DNA from: Microbispora sp. ZYX-F-249 | GTDB taxonomy: Bacteria; Actinomycetota; Actinomycetes; Streptosporangiales; Streptosporangiaceae | DNA length: 64,000 bases | Assembly (NCBI RefSeq): GCF_039649665.1 | Contig: NZ_JBDJAW010000041.1 | Coordinates: 1 to 64,000 of the forward strand | Direction: 5' to 3' | Shown here: piece by piece, positions 34,325 to 42,222 of the stretch | How positions within the stretch are numbered: position 1 is the stretch's first letter | Layout: every line of letters starts with the position of its first letter | Made by a program: the position numbers and the translations under genes | The notes under the pieces: model-generated | Told to the model about the DNA's origin: nothing | The model's input: the letters and a program-made list of their open reading frames with translations, nothing else | The model's database searches: none

Positions 34325-34375
34325 TCCAGGCTTATCCCTCTTTTTCGATAGGCGTCCGGCCGAAGCCGGCGGCAC

Positions 34376-35809
34376 CTATTCGCCGATGTAGTGCATGACG
34401 TGCTTGACGCGCGTGTAGTCGTGCAGGCCGAAGACGGACAGGTCCTTGCCGTAGCCCGAGTGCTTGAAGCCGCCGTGCGGCATCTCGGACACGAACGGGA
34501 TGTGGGTGTTGACCCAGACGATGCCGAAGTCGAGCCGCTTGGACATCCGCATCGCGCGGCCGTGGTCGGTGGTCCACACCGAGCTGGACAGGCCGTAGCG
34601 GACCCCGTTGGCCTTGGCCAGCGCGTCGGCCTCGTCGGTGAACGTCTGGACGGTCATGACGGGACCGAAGATCTCGTCCTGCACCATCTCGTCGTCCTGC
34701 TTCAGCCCGTCCACGACGGTCGGGGCGAAGAAGAAGCCCTTGTCGCCGACGCGGGTGCCGCCGGTGAGGACCTTCGCGTGCTCGGGGAGCCGCTCGAAGA
34801 AGCCCTCGACCCGGGCGAGCTGGTTGGCGTTGTTCAGCGGGCCGAAGTAGGCGTCCTCCTCGTCGAGACCGCCCAGCTTGGTGGCGGCGGCGGCCTCGGC
34901 CAGCGCCGCGGCGAACTCGTCGTGGATGCTCTCCTGCACGAGCACGCGGCAGGCGGCGGTGCAGTCCTGGCCGGCGTTGTAGAGGCCCGCCCCGGCGATC
35001 TCCTCGGCGACGGCCTTGATGTCCTTGACGTCCTCGAAGACCACAACCGGGGCCTTGCCGCCCAGCTCCAGGTGGACCCGCTTGAGGTCGTCGGCGGCGG
35101 TCCTGGCGACGGCCATGCCGGCGCCCACCGAGCCGGTGATCGCGACCATGTCGGCGTCGGCGTGCCCGACGACCAGGGCGCCGGTCTCGCGGTCGCCGGT
35201 GACCACGTTGAAGACACCGGCGGGCAGGACGTCGCCGAGGATCTCGGCCAGCTTCAGCGTGGAGACCGGGGTGGTGTCGGACGGCTTGAGCACGATCGTG
35301 TTGCCGGCGGCGAGAGCGGGGGCGATCTTCCACACCGCCATCATCATCGGGTAGTTCCACGGCGTGACCTGGCCGATGACTCCGATCGGCTCGTGCCGGA
35401 TCATCGACGTGTGGTCGGCGAGGAACTCACCGGCGGTGGGGCCCTCCAGCGTGCGGGCCGCACCGGCAAAGAACCGGAAGTGGTCGGCGGCGACCGGGGT
35501 CTCGTCCTCGGCCATGCGGGCGCGGGGCTTGCCGGTGTTACGGCATTCGGCCTCGTTGATCTCATCCGCGCGGGCCTCGATCGCGTCGGCGACCTTGAGC
35601 AGCAGCGCCGCGCGCTCGCCCGGCGTCGTCTGGCCCCACGTCTCGAATGCGGCCGTCGCGGCGGCGTAGGCGGCGTCGACGTCCTCCTGACCCGACACCG
35701 GTGCCTGGGCGTAGACCTCGCCCGTCGTAGGGTCTACGACGTCGGAGAAACGGCCGCTCGCGGCGTCGACGAACTTCCCGTTCACGAAGTTCTGGAGACG
35801 GGTGGTCAC
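34376..35809 (-). CDS. Gamma-aminobutyraldehyde dehydrogenase-like ALDH
   Basis: This 477-residue NAD(P)-dependent aldehyde dehydrogenase has catalytic Cys in NAGQDCTAACRV and general-base Glu in LELGGKAP. FRFFAGAAR, HTSMIR, PWNYPMMMAVWKIAPALAAGN and VSEMPHGGFKHSGYGKD closely follow Escherichia coli PatD (YdcW), which oxidises 4-aminobutyraldehyde to GABA. Neighbouring importer and amine oxidase genes support this step after polyamine oxidation. The GTG at 35809 has AGGAGG six bases upstream. It heads the operon and is divergent from an Lrp/AsnC regulator across a region with paired CAACATGTC sites. Confidence 0.9.
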   Translation of the reverse strand: MTTRLQNFVNGKFVDAASGRFSDVVDPTTGEVYAQAPVSGQEDVDAAYAAATAAFETWGQTTPGERAALLLKVADAIEARADEINEAECRNTGKPRARMAEDETPVAADHFRFFAGAARTLEGPTAGEFLADHTSMIRHEPIGVIGQVTPWNYPMMMAVWKIAPALAAGNTIVLKPSDTTPVSTLKLAEILGDVLPAGVFNVVTGDRETGALVVGHADADMVAITGSVGAGMAVARTAADDLKRVHLELGGKAPVVVFEDVKDIKAVAEEIAGAGLYNAGQDCTAACRVLVQESIHDEFAAALAEAAAATKLGGLDEEDAYFGPLNNANQLARVEGFFERLPEHAKVLTGGTRVGDKGFFFAPTVVDGLKQDDEMVQDEIFGPVMTVQTFTDEADALAKANGVRYGLSSSVWTTDHGRAMRMSKRLDFGIVWVNTHIPFVSEMPHGGFKHSGYGKDLSVFGLHDYTRVKHVMHYIGE

Positions 35810-35935
35810 CGTTGACCTCCTGTTGAGGTGGCTGAGATGTCGCGACTCTGGCAGAGCAAAGAGCCACAGACAAGGGATTTCGTCGCTAAGATACCAAATT
35901 GCTACGGAATCGCTTGACACGAGCGACTCAGCTGA

Positions 35936-35965
35936 CAACATGTCAGACCACGATCGCAACATGTC
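35936..35965. promoter_or_regulatory. Paired CAACATGTC sites, likely Lrp/AsnC operator
   Basis: CAACATGTC occurs at 35936-35944 and again at 35957-35965, an offset of exactly 21 bases (two helical turns). The first copy also sits inside a dyad TGACA-ACA-TGTCA (35933-35945). The pair lies between the divergent dehydrogenase and Lrp/AsnC genes, with a TTGACA hexamer at 35914-35919. Phased sites suit the oligomeric regulators of this family. Confidence 0.65.
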
Positions 35966-36033
35966 GAAAACGGTGCTGTAACATCCGGTCGCCACGGCGG
36001 CCGAAGCCCGCCAAGAGAGGACACCCCCCGAGG

Positions 36034-36525
36034 ATGACGACTCCCCCCAAGGCTCGCGCGGCTGCCGCTAAGGGTGGGCCGGTGGTGCTCGACGAGATCT
36101 CCAAGCAGATCATCGAGCAGCTTCAGATGGACGGGCGAAAGCCGTACGCCGCCATCGGCAAGGCGGTGGGGCTGTCGGAGGCGGCGGTGCGTCAGCGGGT
36201 GCAGCGCCTGCTCGACCTCGGCGTCATGCAGATCGTCGCCGTCACCGACCCGCTCACCCTGGGCTTCCCCCGTCAGGCCATGATCGGCATCAAGTGCGAG
36301 GGCGATCTGGAGCGCGTCGCCGACGAGCTGGCGCAGATCCCCGAGATCGACTACGTGGTGCTGACAGCAGGCTCGGTCGACATCATGGTCGAGGTGGTCT
36401 GCGAGGGCGACACCCACCTGCTGGAGATCCTGGGGAAGATCCGGGCGATCTCCAGCGTGCGGGCGACCGAGACGTTCGTCTACCTCAAGCTGCACAAGCA
36501 GACGTACTCGTGGGGGACGCACTGA
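36034..36525 (+). CDS. Lrp/AsnC-family transcriptional regulator
   Basis: This 163-residue feast/famine regulator has an N-terminal helix-turn-helix (DEISKQIIEQLQMDGRKPYA, then GLSEAAVRQRVQRLLDLGV, about residues 22-70) and a C-terminal RAM ligand-binding domain ending in ETFVYLKLHKQTYSWGTH. The TYSWGT ending is found in the actinobacterial subgroup divergent from polyamine or GABA genes. It most likely controls the divergent importer/oxidation operon in response to an amino acid or amine. The ATG directly follows GAGG. A second start choice further upstream lacks support. Confidence 0.92.
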   Translation: MTTPPKARAAAAKGGPVVLDEISKQIIEQLQMDGRKPYAAIGKAVGLSEAAVRQRVQRLLDLGVMQIVAVTDPLTLGFPRQAMIGIKCEGDLERVADELAQIPEIDYVVLTAGSVDIMVEVVCEGDTHLLEILGKIRAISSVRATETFVYLKLHKQTYSWGTH

Positions 36526-36637
36526 CGACGGCGCCCCGCACGGCCGTCATCACGGCGAGCGGGGGCACGTCCCGGTAGTCCAGGCGGACGCGGTCCGGCT
36601 CCACGCCGAGGGTGAAGTCCCGCGGCGCCGTCAGCAC
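36485..36637 (-). CDS. Possible small or remnant protein, 50 aa
   Basis: A GTG frame six bases past the cyclase stop reads TAPRDFTLGVEPDRVRLDYR, then DVPPLAVMTAVRG. Almost every codon in its first 38 has G or C in third position, which is what real genes here show. Bias is lost where it overlaps the Lrp gene end (36485-36525). It looks like the N-terminal piece of a gene cut off by the neighbour, or a real short protein co-translated with the cyclase. I recognise no family. Confidence 0.3.
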   Translation of the reverse strand: MLTAPRDFTLGVEPDRVRLDYRDVPPLAVMTAVRGAVVSASPTSTSACAA

Positions 36638-36642
36638 CGCCC

Positions 36643-37296
36643 TCAGCCGACCCTGGCGACGGCGCGTACGGGCGCGCCGTCGGCCCCGGTCAGGCGCAGC
36701 GGGAGCAGGGAGACCTCCACTTGGCGACCGGCGGCCTGGGCCTCCAGCAGGGGGCCCAGGTTGCGCAGGTTCTCGGCGATCACCGCGTGCGCCCCGCAGA
36801 GGGCCCGGTGCGCCGGCAGGTCGGCCGGAGCCGGCGTCGGGTCGACGCTGAGGGCGTCGATGCCGACGGTGCGGACCCCCGCGGCGACGATCAGGCGGGC
36901 GGTCTCCGCGGTCAGGTACGGGTGGGCCAGGTACTCCGGCGTCCCCCAGTGCCCGTCCCAGCCGGTCGCGACGAGCAGGACGGTTCCCGGCCGCAGCCGT
37001 CCCGCCACCGCCTCCAGCGTCCCGGGGGTGACCGGCGAACGCGGCGGCAGGCCGCGGACGTCGAGGACCGCCGCGGGGCCGAGGAACCGCTCCAGCGGCA
37101 GGGCGTCCAGCGCCGGCAGCGCGTCGTCGATGTGGAACGGCGCGTCCACGTGGGTGCCGGACTGCGACCCGAGGTGCAGCCCGAGGACGTTGACGCCCTC
37201 GGCCGCCACGGTGAGGGCGGGCGCGATCTCGACCTCGGGATCCCCGGGATAGACGGGCATGCCGCTCACGACGGGCACCGACAGGTCGACGATCAC
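36643..37296 (-). CDS. Cyclase/kynurenine-formamidase-like hydrolase
   Basis: This 217-residue metal-dependent hydrolase of the PF04199 cyclase family is marked by SQSGTHVDAPFHI, the HxGTHxDxPxH-type motif with one variation (Ser-Gln before Gly-Thr-His), near residue 50. It also has IDALSVDPTPAPADLPAHRAL near 160. Members open cyclic amides or N-formyl groups, for example kynurenine formamidase and isatin hydrolase. The GTG at 37296 follows AGGGGAGA. It lies 44 bases after the nitrilase-type amidase and is probably co-transcribed with it. Confidence 0.85.
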   Translation of the reverse strand: MIVDLSVPVVSGMPVYPGDPEVEIAPALTVAAEGVNVLGLHLGSQSGTHVDAPFHIDDALPALDALPLERFLGPAAVLDVRGLPPRSPVTPGTLEAVAGRLRPGTVLLVATGWDGHWGTPEYLAHPYLTAETARLIVAAGVRTVGIDALSVDPTPAPADLPAHRALCGAHAVIAENLRNLGPLLEAQAAGRQVEVSLLPLRLTGADGAPVRAVARVG

Positions 37297-37340
37297 GGCT
37301 TCTCCCCTGGTGTCAGGCCTCCCGGGCGCGGGCGGGCCGA

Positions 37341-38189
37341 TCAGATCGTAGGACACGAGTAGAGATCGGTCCGCCGGTCGCGGTGGACGTCGTTGCGCGG
37401 GCCGGTGGCCTTGTCCCTGGCGCGGGCCAGGTCGCAGTCGGCGACCAGCACGGCCGGCCCGTCCCTGAGCACCGGGCCCGCCAGCGGGTATCCGTTCGGG
37501 CCGATCAGCGACGTCCCGCGCACCCAGTCCACGCCGCGCTCGGCCGCGCACCGGTCGGCCACGGCGACGAACATGCGGTTGGCCGCGGCGGCGATCTGGG
37601 CGTACGCGACCAGCACCGGGCGCTCCCCGGCGGGCACGGGCGAGGCGGGCCAGTTGGTGGAGACGGCGAGAATGTCGGCCCCGGCGAGCCCCACGGACCG
37701 CACCCACTCGGGGAACTCCAGGTCGTAGCAGACCATCATCCCGATGCGGCCGATCGGGGTGTCCACGACGGGGGGCGGCGCGTCGCCGGGCGTGAACACG
37801 TCCTGCTCGTCGTGCCACAGGTGGGCCTTGCGATAGACGGCCCTGGTCCCGGTCGCGTCGACCATGACCTGGCTGTTGCGCAGGACGCCGCCGGCCAGCT
37901 CGCAGAATCCGCCCACGATCACCAGGTCGTGGGCCCGGGCCAGACGGGCCCAGGCGGTGACGGTCGGGCCGTCGGCGGGCTCGGCGAGGCTCCCGGCCTC
38001 CTCGGCGCCCGAGAAGACGTAGCCGCTGTTGACGAGCTCGGGCAGCACCACCAGCCGGGCGCCGGCCTCGGCCGCCTCCGCGATCGCCGCTTCGGCGGCG
38101 GCACGGTTCGCCGCGGGCTCGCCCACCCGCAGCGGAACCTGCGCGACCGCGATCCGCGTCACCGCCGCGCCATCGTCCGCCGTCGTCAT
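37341..38189 (-). CDS. Carbon-nitrogen hydrolase (nitrilase superfamily amidase)
   Basis: This 282-residue amidase-type enzyme has the Glu-Lys-Cys triad in LPELVNSGY (near residue 49), YRKAHLWHDE (near 118) and MMVCYDLEFPEW (near 153). The superfamily hydrolyses amides or nitriles. The ATG has an excellent GGAGGAA. Pairing with a cyclase-family hydrolase and divergence from a PucR regulator point to catabolism of a nitrogenous ring or amide compound, with the regulator sensing the substrate. Confidence 0.9.
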   Translation of the reverse strand: MTTADDGAAVTRIAVAQVPLRVGEPAANRAAAEAAIAEAAEAGARLVVLPELVNSGYVFSGAEEAGSLAEPADGPTVTAWARLARAHDLVIVGGFCELAGGVLRNSQVMVDATGTRAVYRKAHLWHDEQDVFTPGDAPPPVVDTPIGRIGMMVCYDLEFPEWVRSVGLAGADILAVSTNWPASPVPAGERPVLVAYAQIAAAANRMFVAVADRCAAERGVDWVRGTSLIGPNGYPLAGPVLRDGPAVLVADCDLARARDKATGPRNDVHRDRRTDLYSCPTI

Positions 38190-38281
38190 GCGTTCCTCCA
38201 GGTCATGGGGAGACCGCTTCGGCGCGGCTCACCCCTTCAATCAGGACAACTAGGGATATCACGGGAAATAGGCTGACGGCT
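38190..38281. promoter_or_regulatory. Shared promoter region of amidase and PucR genes
   Basis: This 92-base gap between divergent starts contains an AT-rich core around 38235-38265 (CAATCAGGACAACTAGGGATATCAC). PucR-family activators usually bind such short divergent regions. No dyad longer than six bases was found. Confidence 0.4.
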
Positions 38282-39739
38282 GTGGACGGGCACAACACCG
38301 TGGAGGACCTGCTGCGCTCCCCCGCGCTGCAACTGCGGGTGCTGGCGGGCGAGCGCGGCCTCGGCAGGTCGGTCTCCTGGGCCCATGTGAGCGAGCTGGA
38401 GGACCCCACGCCCTGGCTGCTCGGGGCCGAGGTCATCATGACGACGGGCATCGGCGTCCCCCGGGCCGCCGCCGCCCAGCGGGCGTACCTGGAACGGCTC
38501 GACGACGCGGGGGTGGCGGCGCTCGCGCTCAGCGCGGGGCTGCACGTCCCCCCGCTGCGCCGGGCCTTCCTCGACACCGCCGAGGAGCGCGGGTTCCCCG
38601 TGCTGGAGGTGCCGCTGGCCGTGCCGTTCATCGCGATCGCCCAGGAGGTCGCGGCGGCGGTGCAGGAGGACGCCCGCCAGCGGCTGGGAGCCCAGCTGCA
38701 GGTGTTCGGCGCACTGCGCTGGCTCGCGTCCGAGGGGCTGGACACGGCGGGGCTGTTCCGGCGGCTCGAACGCCTGTCGGGCTACGAGATCTTCCTGAGC
38801 ACGCCGCAGGGCCGCCCGCTGCTGCCGGGAGTGCCGGCGCCCCCGCCGTCCGTACGGCTGCCCGCCTCGGCGGACGCGCCGCCGACGATCCCCGGCGGCT
38901 TCGCGCTCCCGGTGCCCGCGCCCGGCGGGCCGGCCGGGTTCCTGGTCGCCTTCGAGCGGGAGGGCGCCCGCCCGGCCGGGCTCGCCGTGGTGCAGCACAT
39001 CGCGACCGTCGCCGCCCTGCGGGTGGCGATGGTGCGCAGCGAGCGCGAGACGCTGCGCCGCCAGGGGGCGGAGACGCTGGCCGAGCTGCTGCAGGACGTG
39101 CTCGACCCGGAGACCGCCCGGCGCAGGCTCGACCTGATGGGCCTGCCGCCGGACCGCGACGTCGTGCTCCTCGTGGTGCGCGACGCCGCCGACGACGCCG
39201 TGGTCCGGGCCCTCGCCGAGCATCCGCACCTCATGCTCCGCCGGCATCGGGACCTGTACGTGCTGACGGCGGCGGCCGTCGCCACCGCGGAGCTGGAGGC
39301 GGTGCCCGGCATCGCGGCCGGCGTCAGCCGCCCCGTCACGCCCGGGTCGTCGCTGCGCGTCCCGCAGCGGGAGGCCCTGTGGGCGGCCTCCCGCGCCGCC
39401 GAGGCGGGCCGGCCACTGGTCGCCTACGGCGAGGACACCACGGGCCGGTGGCTGCCGGACGACGTGGGCGTGCTGGCGGCCCTGGTCGAGCACGTGCTCG
39501 GCGACGTCCTGCGGTACGACGCCGAACACGGCTCGGAGCTGATCACCTCGGTCCGCACGTGGATGGAGCGCGACCGCCGCGTCGACGACGCCGCGCGGGC
39601 CCTGCACGTGCACCCCAACACGCTGTCGTACCGGCTGCGCCGCTTCGGCGCGCTGACCGGGCGCGACCTGTCGGCGACCGGCGACTTCGCCGAGGTGTGG
39701 CTGGCCATCCGGGCGGCGGCCCAGCTCGGCGGGCTCTAG
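38282..39739 (+). CDS. PucR-family transcriptional regulator
   Basis: This 485-residue regulator has an N-terminal PucR-like ligand domain (TVEDLLRSPALQLRVLAG, then GLGRSVSWAHVSELEDP). A central GGDEF-like CdaR segment follows, then a C-terminal PucR helix-turn-helix with RVDDAARALHVHPNTLSYRLRR and TGRDLSATGDFAEVWLA. PucR proteins activate purine, polyamine or amide use genes. The GTG start is supported by the family N-terminus although the ribosome-binding site is weak. It is divergent from the amidase/cyclase pair, its likely target. Confidence 0.92.
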   Translation: MDGHNTVEDLLRSPALQLRVLAGERGLGRSVSWAHVSELEDPTPWLLGAEVIMTTGIGVPRAAAAQRAYLERLDDAGVAALALSAGLHVPPLRRAFLDTAEERGFPVLEVPLAVPFIAIAQEVAAAVQEDARQRLGAQLQVFGALRWLASEGLDTAGLFRRLERLSGYEIFLSTPQGRPLLPGVPAPPPSVRLPASADAPPTIPGGFALPVPAPGGPAGFLVAFEREGARPAGLAVVQHIATVAALRVAMVRSERETLRRQGAETLAELLQDVLDPETARRRLDLMGLPPDRDVVLLVVRDAADDAVVRALAEHPHLMLRRHRDLYVLTAAAVATAELEAVPGIAAGVSRPVTPGSSLRVPQREALWAASRAAEAGRPLVAYGEDTTGRWLPDDVGVLAALVEHVLGDVLRYDAEHGSELITSVRTWMERDRRVDDAARALHVHPNTLSYRLRRFGALTGRDLSATGDFAEVWLAIRAAAQLGGL

Positions 39740-39755
39740 TCGATGCCTGGGCGGG

Positions 39756-41171
39756 TCACGGCTTCGGCTTGGCCGCCCGGTACAGCCACGCGTCGAACAG
39801 GTCGTCCAGGTCCCGGCCGGACAGCCGCTCCGCCAGGGCGAGGAGGTCCTTCGTGGTGACCGTCGAGTGGCGGTTCTGCCTGGCCCAGGTGCGCAGCAGC
39901 GTGAAGAACGTCTTGTCGCCGATCTCCTTGCGCAGCGCGTGCACGGTCATGGCGCCGCGCACGTAGATCGCATTCCAGTCGAACATGCCGTCGCGGCCCG
40001 GGTCGCCGGTCTTGAGCTTCCAAAAGTCACTGCCGGCTCGGTGCCTGTAGTGCTCGGCGAAGGTCCGCTCGGCGGACGGGCCGCCGTGCTGCTCCTGGTA
40101 CAGCCACTCGGCGTACGACGCGAAGCCCTCGTTCAGCCAGATGTCCTTCCAGCTGCGCAGGCCGACGCTGTCGCCGAACCACTGGTGGGCCAGTTCGTGC
40201 ACGATCACCAGTTCGTCCGACATGCCCGTGTCGTACACCGGCCTGCCCTGCGTCTCCAGCGCGTAGTCCACGTCGAGCCGGTCGGCGATGCCGCCCGTCG
40301 AGGAGAACGGGTAGTCGCCGAAGACCTTCGACTCCCACCGGATCGCCTTGGCCGTGGTGCTGTGCAGGCGCTTGAACTCCTTGGCCAGCGAGGGGTCGTA
40401 CGCCGTGATGTTGGGTTTGCCCCCGACGGTGCCCCGGCTGACCGTGAACTTCCCGATCGCGACCATGGCGAGGTACGGCGCCATGGGGTGGCGCATCGTC
40501 CACTTCGAGGTCCGGTAGCCGTCACGCGGGCCGGCGACGCCGGAGTTGTCCGGCTCGCCGTTGGCCAGGACCGTCAGCCCCTCGGGCGCGGTGACCTCGA
40601 AGGTGAAGGTGGCCTTGTCACGCGGGTGGTCGTTGGCCGGGAACCAGCTGCGGGCGCCGTCCGGCTCGGCCAGCGCGACGGCGCCGTCCTCGGTGTCGAT
40701 CCAGCCGGCGACGCCGAGCGCCCTGTCCTTGATCGGCTTCGGCCGGCCGGCATAGGTCACCATGACGGTGAACTTCTTCCCCGACGGCAGCCCGCGCCGG
40801 GGGGTGACGACGAGCTCCTGGCCCTTGCGGACGTACGACGCCCGGCGGCCGTTCACCTCGACCTCGCTGATCGCCGGACCGGAGAAGTCGAGGTCGAACC
40901 GGGACAGGTTCTTGGTCGCCCTCGCCGTGATCGTCGTCGTGGCGCTGAGGCGGCGGGTCTCCGGGGTGAACCGCAGCCGGACCGCGTAGTGGGCGACGTC
41001 GTAGCCGCCGTTGCCCGCGAGGGGGAAGTACGGGTCGCCGAGCCCGGCCGAGCCGGGAGTGTAGGCACCGGAGCCGGTGCTCGCCCGGGCCGACGGCACG
41101 GCCGCCAGGGGGATGACCGCCGTGAGACCGGCGGCGACGAGCCTTGGCCAGGGGGATGATCTACGAAGCAT
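39756..41171 (-). CDS. Secreted M1-family metallopeptidase
   Basis: This 471-residue exported zinc aminopeptidase-like enzyme has a signal peptide (about 1-31, ending PSARAS) and the M1 N-terminal saddle domain, with GGYDVAHYAVRLRF. The catalytic domain carries HELAHQWFG and, 18 residues on, WLNEGFASY with the third zinc ligand Glu. The GAMEN substrate loop is replaced by YALETQ. It lacks the long C-terminal domain of classical aminopeptidase N, as do other short actinobacterial secreted M1 enzymes. Likely role: trimming peptides outside the cell. A hairpin lies just upstream of the start. Confidence 0.92.
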   Translation of the reverse strand: MLRRSSPWPRLVAAGLTAVIPLAAVPSARASTGSGAYTPGSAGLGDPYFPLAGNGGYDVAHYAVRLRFTPETRRLSATTTITARATKNLSRFDLDFSGPAISEVEVNGRRASYVRKGQELVVTPRRGLPSGKKFTVMVTYAGRPKPIKDRALGVAGWIDTEDGAVALAEPDGARSWFPANDHPRDKATFTFEVTAPEGLTVLANGEPDNSGVAGPRDGYRTSKWTMRHPMAPYLAMVAIGKFTVSRGTVGGKPNITAYDPSLAKEFKRLHSTTAKAIRWESKVFGDYPFSSTGGIADRLDVDYALETQGRPVYDTGMSDELVIVHELAHQWFGDSVGLRSWKDIWLNEGFASYAEWLYQEQHGGPSAERTFAEHYRHRAGSDFWKLKTGDPGRDGMFDWNAIYVRGAMTVHALRKEIGDKTFFTLLRTWARQNRHSTVTTKDLLALAERLSGRDLDDLFDAWLYRAAKPKP

Positions 41172-41180
41172 GATCCCTAT

Positions 41181-41199
41181 CGTGGTGCATAGCGCCACG
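41181..41199 (-). promoter_or_regulatory. Hairpin just upstream of M1 peptidase start
   Basis: CGTGGTGC and GCGCCACG form an 8-bp stem (one G-U pair) with a three-base loop, ending ten bases before the peptidase ATG and next to its ribosome-binding site. It may limit translation of the peptidase or end transcripts from the DivIVA-like gene. Confidence 0.45.
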
Positions 41200-41239
41200 A
41201 AAATCGGGATTTATCCGCTTTTAGCGGGTGCAGATCGGA

Positions 41240-42100
41240 TCAGGGGCGGCGTTCCAGCACGCTCGCCATCTCGGCCAGGAAGCCGTCCACCTCGCGGATC
41301 GCGTAGCCGGGCCGGAACACGACGGTGGCGAACGTGGCCTTCCTGACCTGCTCCGCCGTCAGCGGCTCGGCCGTCGTCCCGCGCAGCGTCGCCACCACCC
41401 GGTCGAGGAACTCGTCGACCTCCTCCTCCCGGTAGCCCATCCCGAGCCGTCCGGGGCGGAAGGCGACGCGTTCGACCCGGGCCGCCTGTGCCTCCAGCCA
41501 GGACGCCGTGCCCGGCTCCGGTGATGGCGCGCCCGTCTTCTCCGCGGCGTTCGCGGGGGCCGCGTCCGACCCCGCACGCTCCCCGTCCCCCGTACGGCGC
41601 GCCGCGGCCCGTGCGGCCGGCGCCGCGACGAGGGGCTGTGTCACGGCGTTCGCCATGGCGGCGCGCCCCGGAGCGGTGCGGTCCGCGGCGGCGGGTTCTG
41701 TCCCGGCGTGTTCTGTGGCGGCGGGCCCCGTGGCGGGCTTTGCCGCTGCGAGTTCTGTCGCCGCAGGCTCTCGGGAGGCGGGCTCTCCGGCGGCGGCCGG
41801 CCGTGGAGTCACCGTCACCGGCCCGGGAGCGCCGGCCGCGGGCCTCGCCCGCGCGTCGCCGCCCTGACCGGCTCTGGCCTCGACCGCCACGATGAACGCG
41901 TCGAGCGCGAAGTCCACCGCCGTCTCGTTGTAACCGCCGAGTTTGACGGCGAACCTCGCGTTCCTGATCTCGTCGGCCGTCACCGGCGGCCCGTCGGCCG
42001 GGCCACGCCCGAGCGTCGACTCGATCCTGCGCACGAAGTCGTCGACCTGTTGGGGGTCATAGCCCAGGCGCACGGCCATGACGCGGGGAAAGCGGTTCAC
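41240..42100 (-). CDS. DivIVA-motif repeat protein, 286 aa
   Basis: The protein carries four copies of the short DivIVA-type motif seen in some actinobacteria, in which an Arg-Phe strand and Gly-Tyr turn lead to an EVDxFL helix. They are RLGYDPQQVDDFV, ARFAVKLGGYNETAVDFALDAF, RLGMGYREEEVDEFL and FRPGYAIREVDGFL. Two lie at each end, separated by about 130 residues of Ala/Pro/Thr-rich linker. No long coiled coil follows, unlike true DivIVA/Wag31, so it is probably an adaptor at the cell pole or septum rather than a scaffold. I chose the GTG at 42100, preceded by GGAGG at five bases. It is divergent from an ABC transporter. Confidence 0.8.
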   Translation of the reverse strand: MNRFPRVMAVRLGYDPQQVDDFVRRIESTLGRGPADGPPVTADEIRNARFAVKLGGYNETAVDFALDAFIVAVEARAGQGGDARARPAAGAPGPVTVTPRPAAAGEPASREPAATELAAAKPATGPAATEHAGTEPAAADRTAPGRAAMANAVTQPLVAAPAARAAARRTGDGERAGSDAAPANAAEKTGAPSPEPGTASWLEAQAARVERVAFRPGRLGMGYREEEVDEFLDRVVATLRGTTAEPLTAEQVRKATFATVVFRPGYAIREVDGFLAEMASVLERRP

Positions 42101-42222
42101 CAGACCTCCGGCCCGTCGCTCATGCCCGACCATTTTGACGGGAGTCCCAACAGAAAGGCGAGACCCAAAGATCGCCCGATGTCGGTACGCCTGGAAGAAC
42201 ATCCCGATAAGCTCCAGAAACT

